From NCBI GenBank assembly GCA_040003255.1, contig JBDUCV010000010.1, positions 1 to 46,008 on the forward strand: 46,008 nt of DNA, in the 5' to 3' direction. A model generated the notes under the pieces. The model had not been told where the DNA came from. It ran no database searches and saw nothing but the letters and a program-made list of their open reading frames with translations. Positions 7,729 to 15,870 of the stretch are shown one piece after another (the stretch's first letter is position 1; each line of letters starts with the position of its first letter). The position numbers and the translations under genes are program-made. Source of the stretch: JBDUCV01 sp040003255 (GTDB lineage Bacteria > Actinomycetota > Actinomycetes > Mycobacteriales > Jatrophihabitantaceae).

Positions 7729-8493
7729 ATGGCTGACGAACTCGTCCACCTGCACCGTGCCGACGCCGTGGCGACGATCACGCTGGACTCGCCGGCCAAC
7801 CGCAACGCGCTGTCGACCGCGCTCGTCGCACAGCTGCTCGACCACCTCGCTGTCGTGGGCGCCGATCCGCAGACCCGGGTTATCGTGCTCACCCACACCG
7901 GCTCGACGTTCTGCGCCGGGGCCGACCTGACCGAGATGACGGCGGGGAGCACCGAGACCGGCACGCAGGCGCTGTTCGCCGCGTTGCGCGCGATCGTCGA
8001 GCTGCCCAAGCCGGTGATCGCCCGACTGACAGGGCACGCGCGAGCCGGGGGAGTGGGCCTCGTCGGAGCGGCAGATCTAGCCATCGCGCCACCCACCGCA
8101 ACATTCGCGTTCTCCGAGGCGCGCCTTGGGCTGGCACCGGCGGTGATCTCACTCACCACCTCGTCCCGGCTCACCGAACGCGCGGCGGCGCGCTATTACC
8201 TGACCGGCGATGTGTTCGACGCTGTCGAGGCCGCCGCCATCGGACTGCTCACGGTGTGCACCGACGACGTGGACGGCACCGTTGCCGGGTACGTGGCGTC
8301 GCTGCGCCGCTGTTCACCGCAGGGCCTCGCCCAGACCAAGGCGATCACTGCCGCCGAGCTGCGTCTGCGTCTCGTCGAAAACGGTCCGGCGATGGCCGAG
8401 CTCTCGGGCCGGTTGTTCGCCTCGGACGAGGCACGCGAGGGCATGCGCTCGTTCCTCGAGCGACGGCCGGCACGCTGGGTGGCGCAGCCCTGA
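7729..8493 (+). CDS. Enoyl-CoA hydratase/isomerase family protein
   Basis: 254 residues, crotonase fold. The oxyanion-hole segments are TFCAGADLTEM (near residue 64) and RAGGVGLVGAADLAI (near 105); SEARLGLAPA carries the second conserved glutamate. The first catalytic glutamate of classic hydratases (in GGCEL) is replaced, so the reaction may be isomerisation or another crotonase activity rather than simple hydration. GGAG precedes the ATG by 8 nt. It acts in the cytoplasm on acyl-CoA esters; the specific pathway is not evident from neighbours. Confidence 0.88.
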   Translation: MADELVHLHRADAVATITLDSPANRNALSTALVAQLLDHLAVVGADPQTRVIVLTHTGSTFCAGADLTEMTAGSTETGTQALFAALRAIVELPKPVIARLTGHARAGGVGLVGAADLAIAPPTATFAFSEARLGLAPAVISLTTSSRLTERAAARYYLTGDVFDAVEAAAIGLLTVCTDDVDGTVAGYVASLRRCSPQGLAQTKAITAAELRLRLVENGPAMAELSGRLFASDEAREGMRSFLERRPARWVAQP

Positions 8494-8537
8494 GTCGGCG
8501 CGCGTTTGCGCATTCCGACGACCATCACGCGCGCCGG

Positions 8538-8543
8538 TAGCCT
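8538..8543 (+). promoter_or_regulatory. -10 box of murT
   Basis: TAGCCT followed by 9 nt and the murT ATG at 8553. The transcript would have a 0-3 nt leader. No ribosome site lies closer. No clear -35 box is seen. Confidence 0.5.
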
Positions 8544-8552
8544 GGGCGGGTC

Positions 8553-9827
8553 ATGACTGTTCTGCGCGATGTGCTCGCCGTCGGGGTCGGCAAGACGACG
8601 CTGCGTGCATTGCGCCTGGTGGGTCGCCGCGGCAACGCGCTGCCCGGCCTGGTGGTCGAGAAGCTATTTCCGGGTTATCTCGCCCGTACTTTCAGCGCCC
8701 TGCCAGAAGGCGTAGTGCTGGTCACCGGCACGAACGGAAAGACGACTACAACGAAGCTGATCGCGACCATCTTGGGTAGCCGGCTGCGGGTGCTGACGAA
8801 TGACACGGGCAGCAACTTCACCCGCGGTGTGATCACCGCCAGCGTCGAACACTCGAGCTGGCGCGCAGAATTGCCCTACGACGTCGCGGTTCTCGAACTC
8901 GACGAGGCGTGGGCAGTCACGTTCAGCGAGATGCTGCCGCCTCGGCGGTCCCTGCTGCTGAACATCATGCGCGACCAGCTCGACCGATTCGGCGAGATCG
9001 ACGTCACCGCGCGGATGCTCATGGCAACCGCCGCGGCGACCACCGACGCCGTCGTGCTCAACCGCGACGACCCACGAATGGTTGCCATAGCTGACCAGAC
9101 CGCGGCGAAGGTCAGCTACTTCGGCGTGTCCCCCGAACTGCGTCCGCGGTTCCCCAACGACGAGGAGCTTTACGGCGGGCCGCTGTTCCGGTCCGACGCG
9201 GCCGCGGATGCCGAGCTGCGTGCGCTACCCGACGACGAGGGCCAGCTGACGTTGCGGATCGACGGCGTCGACGAGCGGATCCTCCTTCGCGCGGGCGGCC
9301 CGCACAACGCGCAGAACGCGGCCGCCGCGGCCGCGATGGCACTGACGTTCGGGCTCACTCCACAGGTCATTGCGGACGGGCTGCGCGCGGCGTCTCCGGC
9401 GTTCGGCCGCGGCCAGTCGTTTGTAGTAGACGGCCGACCGCTAGTCCTGCAGCTGGTCAAGAACCCAGCGGGATTTCGTCAGACGCTGCACACCCTCGAC
9501 GGCACCGACCCGGCGGCGATCGTCGTGGTGATCAACGACAACGACGCCGACGGTCGCGACGTGTCGTGGCTTTGGGACGTCACCTTCACCGACGAACTCG
9601 GCGGGCGGCGGGCCAGGCTGTCCACGTCGGGTACTCGAGCCGCCGACATGGCGGTGCGGCTGCGCTACGACGACATCGTTGTGGACGACGTTTCGCCGGA
9701 TCTGGAGCGCGGAGTGCGCGAGGCCGTCGCCGCCGTGGCACCTGGCGAGCAGGTGGTGGTGTTCAGCACCTACACCGCGATGTGGGCGCTGCATGCGATC
9801 TTGCTGCGGATCGGCCAGCCATGCTGA
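8553..9827 (+). CDS. murT: Lipid II isoglutaminyl synthase, MurT subunit
   Basis: 424 residues, Mur-ligase-like. With GatD it amidates the D-glutamate of lipid II to D-isoglutamine on the cytoplasmic face of the membrane. Visible: ATP-binding loop VTGTNGKTTTTK near residue 58, the DNTGSNFTRG region after it, GPHNAQNAAAA of the central domain, and the C-terminal DUF1727 domain (NPAGFRQTLHTL ... INDNDADGRDVSWLWDV). The only cysteine is the last residue, so the four-cysteine zinc ribbon inserted in many MurT proteins is absent. The stop overlaps gatD by 7 bp, which is typical of the pair. Confidence 0.95.
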   Translation: MTVLRDVLAVGVGKTTLRALRLVGRRGNALPGLVVEKLFPGYLARTFSALPEGVVLVTGTNGKTTTTKLIATILGSRLRVLTNDTGSNFTRGVITASVEHSSWRAELPYDVAVLELDEAWAVTFSEMLPPRRSLLLNIMRDQLDRFGEIDVTARMLMATAAATTDAVVLNRDDPRMVAIADQTAAKVSYFGVSPELRPRFPNDEELYGGPLFRSDAAADAELRALPDDEGQLTLRIDGVDERILLRAGGPHNAQNAAAAAAMALTFGLTPQVIADGLRAASPAFGRGQSFVVDGRPLVLQLVKNPAGFRQTLHTLDGTDPAAIVVVINDNDADGRDVSWLWDVTFTDELGGRRARLSTSGTRAADMAVRLRYDDIVVDDVSPDLERGVREAVAAVAPGEQVVVFSTYTAMWALHAILLRIGQPC

Positions 9828-10528
9828 CCCTCGTCCATCTCTATCCGCGCGAGATGAACATCTACGGCGACACCGGCAACGTGCTGGTGCTGCGTCGACG
9901 AGCGCAGTGGCGAGGTATTTCGACCTCCGTGATGGCGATCAATGTCGGCGACCCGTTGCCGTCCGACACCGACATCGTGTTGGGCGGGGGTGGGCAGGAC
10001 GCGGCGCAAGGCGATATCGGCGCCGACTTCGTCGCCCGCGGCTCCACCTTGCGGTCGATGGCGGACGACGGCGTGGTCATGCTCGCGATCTGCGGTACCT
10101 ATCAGCTGCTCGGCCACGAATTTCTCACCCAGGAGGGGGTGCACATCGAGGGCACCAGCGTCCTCGATGTCACGACGATGGGTTCGACGAGCCGGCTGAT
10201 CGGCAACAATCACATCGACACCGCGTACGGGCGGCTGGTGGGCTATGAGAACCACAGTGGCCTGACGACGCTCGGCCCGGGCGTGGAGCCCCTCGGCACG
10301 ACGACGTCCGGACGGGGCAACAACGGGCGTGACCGCACCGAGGGCGCCGTGCGGGGCAACGTGTTCGGCACCTACCTGCACGGCCCGGTGCTCGCGAAGA
10401 GTCCGCGTTTCGCCGACGAATTGCTGCGTCGGGCGCTGGTCCGTCGCGGCGAGTCCGGCGAGCTCGAACCGCTCGACGACAGCCTCGAGCATCGAGCGGC
10501 GCAGGTCGCAGTTGGCAGGCCCCGCTGA
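9821..10528 (+). CDS. gatD: Lipid II isoglutaminyl synthase, glutaminase subunit GatD
   Basis: 235 residues, CobB/CobQ-like class I glutamine amidotransferase. Cys91 in AICGTYQLLG is the nucleophile and His187 in GTYLHGPVL its partner; GGGGQDAAQ near residue 50 is a conserved loop. It supplies ammonia to MurT. It starts inside the end of murT, so the two are coupled. The lipoprotein gene that follows overlaps its stop codon. Confidence 0.95.
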   Translation: MLTLVHLYPREMNIYGDTGNVLVLRRRAQWRGISTSVMAINVGDPLPSDTDIVLGGGGQDAAQGDIGADFVARGSTLRSMADDGVVMLAICGTYQLLGHEFLTQEGVHIEGTSVLDVTTMGSTSRLIGNNHIDTAYGRLVGYENHSGLTTLGPGVEPLGTTTSGRGNNGRDRTEGAVRGNVFGTYLHGPVLAKSPRFADELLRRALVRRGESGELEPLDDSLEHRAAQVAVGRPR

Positions 10529-11163
10529 ACCGGCGCGTCGCCGCGACGCTCGGCGTGGTGGTCGTGGCGCTGCTCGTCGGGTGTGAACGCAGCGCACCCG
10601 CACCGACCGCGATGGACACCACGGTCGTGGTCACCACGGTGGTCAAGTCGCCAACGCGTCCAGCGCCCACGTCCACCTTCCGGCCGAAGCCGGCGACCGC
10701 GGTGGCCCCGCTGCCGCCGGAGTCCCCGCCACCAGCCGGCCAGGTCGAAGCGCCCTGCCCGTACATCGACACGTTGATCGCGCGGAACATCGAGGGCAAC
10801 CGGATCTACCGCACGACGGTCAGCACCGCCAAACCGGTCAGCTGCTGGTTCTGGTTCTATGCAGCTGATCATCGGGCGACGCTGGAGATCGCGCCGATCC
10901 GCTTCGCGACACCGACCGACGCCTACAACGCGATGGTGCTCACCGGCAGAACCGGCGGCGACGTCGACAGCCGGCGCAACATCGTCCCCGGTGTGGACGC
11001 GGTCGTCTATCGCACGGCGTTCTACGAGCCGGACAACGGGCGAAACTGGGCCTGCAGCTTCGCCGCCGGGAAGACCATGGTGACCGTGCGCACGGATCGC
11101 ACCGACACCTCGTTCAACGCCGTCCGCATAGCTACCGAGATCGCGCCCCGATTCACGGGCTAG
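10525..11163 (+). CDS. DUF2020-type secreted lipoprotein, probable CTG start
   Basis: Reading from CTG at 10525 gives LNRRVAATLGVVVVALLVGC, a complete lipoprotein signal with twin Arg, hydrophobic core and lipobox LVGC. The first ATG or GTG in frame (GTG at 10555) would leave only 9 residues before the Cys and no positive n-region. The CTG overlaps the gatD stop (CTGA), as ATGA overlaps do elsewhere in this window. After a Pro/Thr-rich linker, residues about 75-210 form the folded domain, with CPYIDTLI, SCWFWFY and NWACSF placing Cys residues that could form disulfides. I recognise the domain as DUF2020; its role is unknown. The product is 212 residues from the CTG. Confidence 0.75.
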   Translation: MNRRVAATLGVVVVALLVGCERSAPAPTAMDTTVVVTTVVKSPTRPAPTSTFRPKPATAVAPLPPESPPPAGQVEAPCPYIDTLIARNIEGNRIYRTTVSTAKPVSCWFWFYAADHRATLEIAPIRFATPTDAYNAMVLTGRTGGDVDSRRNIVPGVDAVVYRTAFYEPDNGRNWACSFAAGKTMVTVRTDRTDTSFNAVRIATEIAPRFTG

Positions 11164-11195
11164 CGCACAAGCCCGGGCTATAGCCGCCCTCACGT

Positions 11196-11258
11196 TGGCC
11201 GCCCCAGCCTGGCCGCCACACCCTGCCGGCCCCTCTGGCCGCCCCCAGCCTGGCCGCC
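11196..11258. repeat. Two near-identical 22/23-bp direct repeats
   Basis: TGGCCGCCCCAGCCTGGCCG-type units at 11196-11217 and 11236-11258, 40 bp apart, differing by one extra C. They lie in the 189-bp convergent gap between the lipoprotein gene and the CwsA-like gene. They could contribute to transcript termination, but no T tract or strong stem was found. Confidence 0.6.
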
Positions 11259-11352
11259 CCAAGGTATTGGCACGTCCTGCACCGCCGCGGTTCAGAACTG
11301 ACCAAAAGTGCGAGGGGCGGCGAGGGGGGAGGGGCGAGGGGCGGACGTGGAG

Positions 11353-11787
11353 CTAGTGGTTCGGGGGCTCGGGCGCAGGGGCTGTGCCCAAGTAGGTGTA
11401 CGCCGGCGGGGACGAGGAGCGCAGCGCCTTCGACGCGGCGTAGGCGCCGCCCCCTGCCACGAGCACGACCAACACCGTGTTGCGGCCACGGCGGGACTTG
11501 CGCTTCTTCTTCCCGGTCGCCGCCGCAGCGACGGCGTCAGCTCGCGATCTCGCCTCGTCGACGACCTCCGCGAACTTGGCCGAGCCTCTCCGGCCCGTCT
11601 TCTTGGCTTGCTTGGCGCGGCGCTTTGCCTCGGCCTGGGACGCCTTGCGCGCCCGGCGACCCATCTCGGCGGCGTCGGATGCCTTGTCGCGGACCAGCTC
11701 GACTACGTCCGCGGCCTTCTCCTTGACGGTCTCTGTAGCAGTTTCGAGCACGTCAACGACCTCGGTGCTACGGCTCTTGCGGCTCAC
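11353..11787 (-). CDS. Lys/Ala-rich single-pass membrane protein, positional match to CwsA
   Basis: 144 residues. Residues 1-90 are highly charged and helical (ETATETVKEKAADVVELV, KRRAKQAKK), with coiled-coil character. A basic stretch (GKKKRKSRRGR) precedes one membrane helix (NTVLVVLVAGGGAYAAS), and a short Pro-rich tail lies outside. The topology (cytoplasmic N-terminus, one helix, Pro-rich end), length and position beside ppiA in opposite orientation match mycobacterial CwsA (Rv0008c, about 145 aa), which interacts with CrgA and Wag31. Sequence similarity cannot be judged by eye, so homology is an inference. The ATG at 11787 is preceded by a purine-rich AAGGGG about 6 nt upstream. Confidence 0.7.
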   Translation of the reverse strand: MSRKSRSTEVVDVLETATETVKEKAADVVELVRDKASDAAEMGRRARKASQAEAKRRAKQAKKTGRRGSAKFAEVVDEARSRADAVAAAATGKKKRKSRRGRNTVLVVLVAGGGAYAASKALRSSSPPAYTYLGTAPAPEPPNH

Positions 11788-11867
11788 TGGTGCATCCCCT
11801 TTCCGGGGTATCCGGGCAGATCACATCGGTTGGCACCTTACTGTTCGCGGCGGCATCAGGCCCGCGT

Positions 11868-11900
11868 GGCAGGATCGACTAGGCCGTCCCGCATCCTGCC
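11868..11900. repeat. Inverted repeat upstream of ppiA
   Basis: GGCAGGAT and ATCCTGCC form perfect 8-bp arms separated by 17 nt, ending 18 nt before the ppiA GTG. It could be a leader hairpin or an operator in the divergent region between ppiA and the CwsA-like gene. Confidence 0.6.
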
Positions 11901-11918
11901 GTCCACGAAGGGTTTGCT

Positions 11919-12455
11919 GTGTCCACCGATCCGATCGCCACATTGCACACGTCCGCGGGGGATATCCGCGTTCTGCTGTTTCCGAACCATGCACCGAAGA
12001 CGGTGGCCAACTTCGTCGAACTGTCGCAAGGCGAGCGGGAATGGACGCATCCCGCGACCCGGGCGAAGAGCACGGACCGGCTCTATAACGGCACGATCTT
12101 CCACCGGGTCATCAGCGGTTTCATGATCCAGGGGGGTGACCCGCTTGGGCAGGGTACCGGCGGCCCGGGCTACAGGTTCGGCGACGAGTTCCACCCCGAC
12201 TTGAAATTCGACCGGCCCTACCTGCTGGCCATGGCCAACTCCGGCCCCGGGACGAACGGGTCGCAGTTCTTCATCACGGTCGGGGCCACGCCGCACCTCA
12301 ACCGCAAGCACACCATCTTCGGTGAGGTCGCCGACGCTGAGAGCCGCGCGGTCGTCGACGCCATCGCTACCACCCGCACCGGGCGCAACGATCGCCCGAC
12401 CACCGACGTCACGATCACGTCGGTGAGCATCGACCGGCCCGACTCCGCGGGCTGA
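11919..12455 (+). CDS. ppiA: Cyclophilin-type peptidyl-prolyl cis-trans isomerase
   Basis: 178 residues without a signal peptide, so cytoplasmic. Catalytic landmarks: FHRVISGFMIQGGDP with the active-site Arg (near residue 68), MANSGPGTNGSQFFIT and the HTIFGEV loop. The GTG start gives MSTDPIATLHTSAGDIRVLL, the normal family N-terminus. It catalyses prolyl bond isomerisation in protein folding. Its place next to a rhomboid, a PH protein and crgA matches the ppiA locus of mycobacteria. Confidence 0.95.
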   Translation: MSTDPIATLHTSAGDIRVLLFPNHAPKTVANFVELSQGEREWTHPATRAKSTDRLYNGTIFHRVISGFMIQGGDPLGQGTGGPGYRFGDEFHPDLKFDRPYLLAMANSGPGTNGSQFFITVGATPHLNRKHTIFGEVADAESRAVVDAIATTRTGRNDRPTTDVTITSVSIDRPDSAG

Positions 12456-12493
12456 ACTCCGCACCCGTCCGGCAAAGGAGCCGACTGCCCCGC

Positions 12494-13375
12494 ATGGCCG
12501 ATCCAACCAGCGCGACCACTCCGGTGATCGCGCGCTGCTACCGCCATCCAATGCGCGAGACGGCGGTGCGTTGCGTTCGATGCAACCGGCCGATCTGCCC
12601 TGAGTGCATGCGTCCCGCGTCGGTCGGGTTCCAGTGCCCGGACGACGTGAAGCTCGGTCAGGCCACTCAGCGGGCACCACGGACGACGATCGGCACGCCA
12701 CTCCGCGCCGCTGCGCCGATCGTCACCTGGTCCATCATCGCGCTCAACGTCGCTGTCTACGTCGCCTCCGCGATTGGCTCCGTGCGCGGACTCAACCAGA
12801 ACCACACCACGTCGCTGTTCCGCGATTGGCTGCTGCTGCCGCAGAGCGTCGCGCAGAACGACTCGTACTACCGGCTGCTCACCGCGACGTTCCTGCACTA
12901 CGGCCTGCTCCACCTGGCGATGAACATGCTGGCGCTGTTCCTCGTCGGGCCGTACCTCGAACGGCTGCTCGGGCCGTGGCGCTATGTCGCGGTTTACATG
13001 CTGGCGGCGCTCGGCGGCTCGGTTGCCGTCTACGCGTTCGGGGCCAGGTTCACGGCCGTGGTGGGCGCGTCCGGGGCGATCTTCGGACTGTTCGCCGCCG
13101 CGTTGCTGCTCGTTCGCGAGCTGGGCTTCGATCCGCGCACACTGATCGGCACGATCGTGATCAACTTCGTGCTGACGTTCAGCATCCCCGATATTTCCAA
13201 GCTCGGGCACCTCGGCGGATTCCTTCTGGGCGGCTTCGCGACCATGGCGATCGCAGGGATTCCGGGCCGGCGCCGGCGAATTGCGCCGCAGGCGCAGCTG
13301 TTGGCGCTGGGGGCGCTCGCGATCGTGCTGTTGATCGCTGTGGTGTGGCGCACGGCGGTGCTCACGGGTTCGTAG
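12494..13375 (+). CDS. Rhomboid-family intramembrane serine protease
   Basis: 293 residues. An N-terminal zinc-binding B-box-like domain (CYRHPMRETAVRCVRCNRPI, then CPECMRPA) precedes about seven membrane helices. The catalytic pair is Ser193 in GASGAIFG and His239 in GHLGGFLLG; HLAMNM in helix 2 supplies the oxyanion side. Substrates are membrane-anchored proteins but unknown here. AAAGGAG lies 13 nt before the ATG, rather far, so the true start could differ slightly, although the Cys-rich domain begins right after it. Confidence 0.92.
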   Translation: MADPTSATTPVIARCYRHPMRETAVRCVRCNRPICPECMRPASVGFQCPDDVKLGQATQRAPRTTIGTPLRAAAPIVTWSIIALNVAVYVASAIGSVRGLNQNHTTSLFRDWLLLPQSVAQNDSYYRLLTATFLHYGLLHLAMNMLALFLVGPYLERLLGPWRYVAVYMLAALGGSVAVYAFGARFTAVVGASGAIFGLFAAALLLVRELGFDPRTLIGTIVINFVLTFSIPDISKLGHLGGFLLGGFATMAIAGIPGRRRRIAPQAQLLALGALAIVLLIAVVWRTAVLTGS

Positions 13376-13409
13376 GGCTGGTCAACTCGAGCCTTGTTTC
13401 CCGGCGGCC

Positions 13410-13489
13410 GAGGCGACCCGCTGGCCGAGTCCGCGCTACGGCTGAGGCGACCCGATGGCCGAGTCCGCGCTACGGCTGAGGCGACCCGC
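13410..13489. repeat. 34-bp tandem repeat, 2.3 copies, at the 3' end of the PH-domain gene
   Basis: Unit GAGGCGACCCGCTGGCCGAG... at 13410-13443 and 13444-13477 (one difference), and a partial third copy from 13478. The third copy encodes the last residues (GSPQP and stop) of the minus-strand PH-domain gene, so the array looks like duplication of that gene's end into the intergenic space. Confidence 0.85.
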
Positions 13490-13916
13490 CCGGGTCGAAC
13501 GCCTCGAGCAGGGACAGCACCTCCCGCGGGTCGACGCCGAGTGCCCGGCGACTGAGCACCACGAGCATCACGCCGGCGTCGATCTCCAAGGTCCGGGTCG
13601 CCAGCCCCAGCCGCGAGCGCTCGTCGACCCGTACCGCCTGCACGGCCTCCCAGGCGAGGTCCCGGCGTACGGCCGGCGTGCGGATCACGATGCCGGTCGA
13701 ATCGGCGCACAAGCGGGGCCAAAATAGTAGGTCGGTGACGGCGTAGGCGGCCAGCACCGTGGCCACCCCGAGTGCGAGTAGCCGGCCCGCAGCATCTGCG
13801 GTCGCCCAGCCGGCTAGCGCGGCGAGGACGGCCCCGGCGAACATCACCGCCGTGAGTCGCCGGTCCGGACCGAAGATGACCCGGGAGTGCGCTGCGGAAT
13901 CCACAGGCTTCTCCAC
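13470..13916 (-). CDS. PH-domain-type membrane protein
   Basis: 148 residues. Two membrane helices (residues about 22-62, AVMFAGAVLAALAGWA and LLALGVATVLAAYAV) precede a small PH-like/low-molecular-weight antigen-6-type domain (LCADSTGIVIRTPAVRRDLAWEAVQAVRV ending LSRRALGVDP, split here in meaning only). It corresponds in order and orientation to mycobacterial Rv0010c between ppiA and crgA. Function is unknown. The 3' end carries the tandem duplication listed separately. Confidence 0.75.
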   Translation of the reverse strand: MEKPVDSAAHSRVIFGPDRRLTAVMFAGAVLAALAGWATADAAGRLLALGVATVLAAYAVTDLLFWPRLCADSTGIVIRTPAVRRDLAWEAVQAVRVDERSRLGLATRTLEIDAGVMLVVLSRRALGVDPREVLSLLEAFDPGGSPQP

Positions 13917-13961
13917 AGCTGGGGACAGAACTACAGGCGTGTAATCAACGCAAAGTACCGA

Positions 13962-14237
13962 TCAGCGCCAGCGCACGGCCATGCCCATGCCGGCAATCAA
14001 GATGCCGAAGCCCACTGCGAAGTTCCAGGCGCCAATGTCCTGCATCAGTGGGATCTTGTCGGCGGCCAGGTAGTAGACGACTAGGTAGACGAGCCCCAGG
14101 ATCAGCACCGCCGCCATCACGATCGGGTACCACGTCGGACTCGGACGCATCGCCCGCGAGCTGCTCGCCGCCGTCGCGGCGGCGGGCCGGCCGGTAGCCG
14201 GGCCGTCGCTCTTCTTGCGGACCTTGGACTTGGGCAC
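13962..14237 (-). CDS. crgA: Cell division protein CrgA
   Basis: 91 residues, with a basic N-terminus (MPKSKVRKKSD), two membrane helices (residues about 38-56 and 70-88) and the conserved AWNFAVGFGILIAGMGMAV second helix. In Streptomyces and mycobacteria CrgA is recruited to the septum, contacts FtsZ and peptidoglycan synthases and restrains division. GTG start with AGGAG 6 nt upstream. It is divergent from the DUF881 gene, the conserved arrangement. Confidence 0.95.
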   Translation of the reverse strand: MPKSKVRKKSDGPATGRPAAATAASSSRAMRPSPTWYPIVMAAVLILGLVYLVVYYLAADKIPLMQDIGAWNFAVGFGILIAGMGMAVRWR

Positions 14238-14333
14238 TGGATCTCCTACTACTGGCGGACGGCGTGGGCGCGTGCGGCTAGCCTAAACGTCGCATCGACT
14301 CATGATGTCACTGGCAAGTTGGGACGAGGGACA

Positions 14334-15065
14334 GTGGCCAGGACGGACCGCCGGTCGCCGTGGCGCTGGCTGGTGCCCATGGTGTGCTTGGTCGCGGGCC
14401 TGATGTTTGCCACGAGCCATCAGGCGTCCCAGGGCAGCGACCTGCGCTCGGCCGACACTGCAAACCTTGCCGACCTGGTCCGCAAGGCCGAGCGGGACGC
14501 CGCGTCGGCCCAGCAGGCAGTGATCCGGCTCCAACAGCAGGTCGACGCTGCCACCCACCGGGCCGCGACCGGTAACTCCGCCGTGGCGACCGCGCAAGCG
14601 CAGGCCAAGCCGCTTCGCGTCCCGGCGGGGATGGCTGCCATGAGCGGGCCGGGTATTACCGTCGTGCTCGATGACGCCACCACCGTGCCGAACGACCCGG
14701 CCATCGACAAGAATCAGCTCGTGGTGCACCAGTCAGACCTGCAGGCGGTAGTCAACGCCCTCTGGGCAGGTGGCGCCGAGGCCATGTCGATCGCCGGCCA
14801 GCGGGTAATTGCCACCAGCGCGGTGCGCTGTGTTGGCAACACCCTGCTGCTCAACGGACGGGTCTTCTCTCCACCCTTCCAGGTGGCGGCCATCGGCCCG
14901 GCAGGCACAATGGCAGAAGCACTGGATCACTCACCGGGAGTCGCATTGTTCAAGCAGGCCGCCGGCTACTACGGCCTCGGGTACACCGTCGCGTCGGACG
15001 ATGCCGTGACCGTGCCGGCGTATGACGGCACGCTGAAGCTCGGCTACGCGAAGGCGGCCCGGTGA
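14334..15065 (+). CDS. DUF881-family membrane-anchored protein
   Basis: 243 residues from GTG at 14334 (GAGGGA 5 nt upstream; an in-frame TTG at 14319 lacks a ribosome site). One N-terminal membrane helix (WLVPMVCLVAGLMFATS) is followed by a coiled-coil segment (residues about 40-85, VRKAERDAASAQQAVIRLQQ) and then the DUF881 domain (GPGITVVLDDA, GGAEAMSIAGQRVI, GLGYTVASDDAVTVPAY). The family resembles the YlxW/YlxX proteins of division clusters. It is predicted to be extracytoplasmic. The stop overlaps the sortase start (GTGA). Confidence 0.88.
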   Translation: MARTDRRSPWRWLVPMVCLVAGLMFATSHQASQGSDLRSADTANLADLVRKAERDAASAQQAVIRLQQQVDAATHRAATGNSAVATAQAQAKPLRVPAGMAAMSGPGITVVLDDATTVPNDPAIDKNQLVVHQSDLQAVVNALWAGGAEAMSIAGQRVIATSAVRCVGNTLLLNGRVFSPPFQVAAIGPAGTMAEALDHSPGVALFKQAAGYYGLGYTVASDDAVTVPAYDGTLKLGYAKAAR

Positions 15066-15868
15066 CCGACACTCTCGACCCGCCGGTTCCCGCGCCACGG
15101 CATCGCGCCCTGCCCACCACAGATCGGGTGCGCTTCTTCCTGCGCGGTGCCGGTCAGACGCTGATCACCGCGGGCCTGGTCGTCTTGCTGTTCGTCGTCT
15201 ACCAGGTGTGGGTCACAAACATTTACTCCGCACGGAAGCAGAACCGTGTGCACACTCAACTCAAGACGGTTTGGGCCAACGGAGAGGATCCACTCGCGCA
15301 CAAGCTGCCGTTGCCCGGTGGCGCCCAGGCGCGCATCCCCGTCGGCACGGGTATCGCCAATCTCTACATCCCTCGGCTGGGCAAGGACTACGCGTTCACC
15401 ATCGTCGAGGGTACCGACGACGCGTCTCTGGAGAAGGGCCCGGGGCGGTACTCCAACACGCAATTGCCTGGACAGGTGGGCAACTTTGCGGTCGCCGGGC
15501 ACCGTGTCGGCAAGGGCGAGCCGTTCCTCAACATCGATCAGCTGCGACCGGGCGACGCGGTGGTCGTCGAGACCAAGAACAGCTTCTTCATCTACGTCGT
15601 CAAGGGCGACCCGGCGAGCGGTGACCTTTCGGTCAAGGGGCAGGACGGCGTGCCGGGCCGAGAGATCGTCGACCCGAGCGACACCCAGGTGATTGACCCG
15701 GTACCCGATCATCCGGGTGCCCGGCCGGTCGAGGCGATGATGACGATGACCACGTGCCATCCGAAGTTCACCGCCGAACAGCGGATGATCATCCACGCCA
15801 AGCTGGCTCGCAAGGTGGCCCGCGTGGGCGACCAACTGCCGAAGGAACTGGCCGGAGGGACGCTCTAG
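15062..15868 (+). CDS. Class E sortase
   Basis: 268 residues with an N-terminal membrane anchor (residues about 32-50) and extracytoplasmic sortase domain. The catalytic triad is visible: His147 in VAGHRVGKGEP, Cys232 in TMTTCHPKFTAEQR and Arg241 at its end. The segment between them (VVKGDPASGD, then a long loop) fits class E, which attaches LAXTG-type surface proteins to peptidoglycan in high-GC actinobacteria. Starts at GTG inside the stop of the DUF881 gene, so the two are coupled. Confidence 0.93.
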   Translation: MTDTLDPPVPAPRHRALPTTDRVRFFLRGAGQTLITAGLVVLLFVVYQVWVTNIYSARKQNRVHTQLKTVWANGEDPLAHKLPLPGGAQARIPVGTGIANLYIPRLGKDYAFTIVEGTDDASLEKGPGRYSNTQLPGQVGNFAVAGHRVGKGEPFLNIDQLRPGDAVVVETKNSFFIYVVKGDPASGDLSVKGQDGVPGREIVDPSDTQVIDPVPDHPGARPVEAMMTMTTCHPKFTAEQRMIIHAKLARKVARVGDQLPKELAGGTL

Positions 15869-15870
15869 CC

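Noticed and set aside
13410..13489. CRISPR-like array
   Set aside because: The repeats are contiguous, without unique spacers, and derive from the end of the PH-domain gene.
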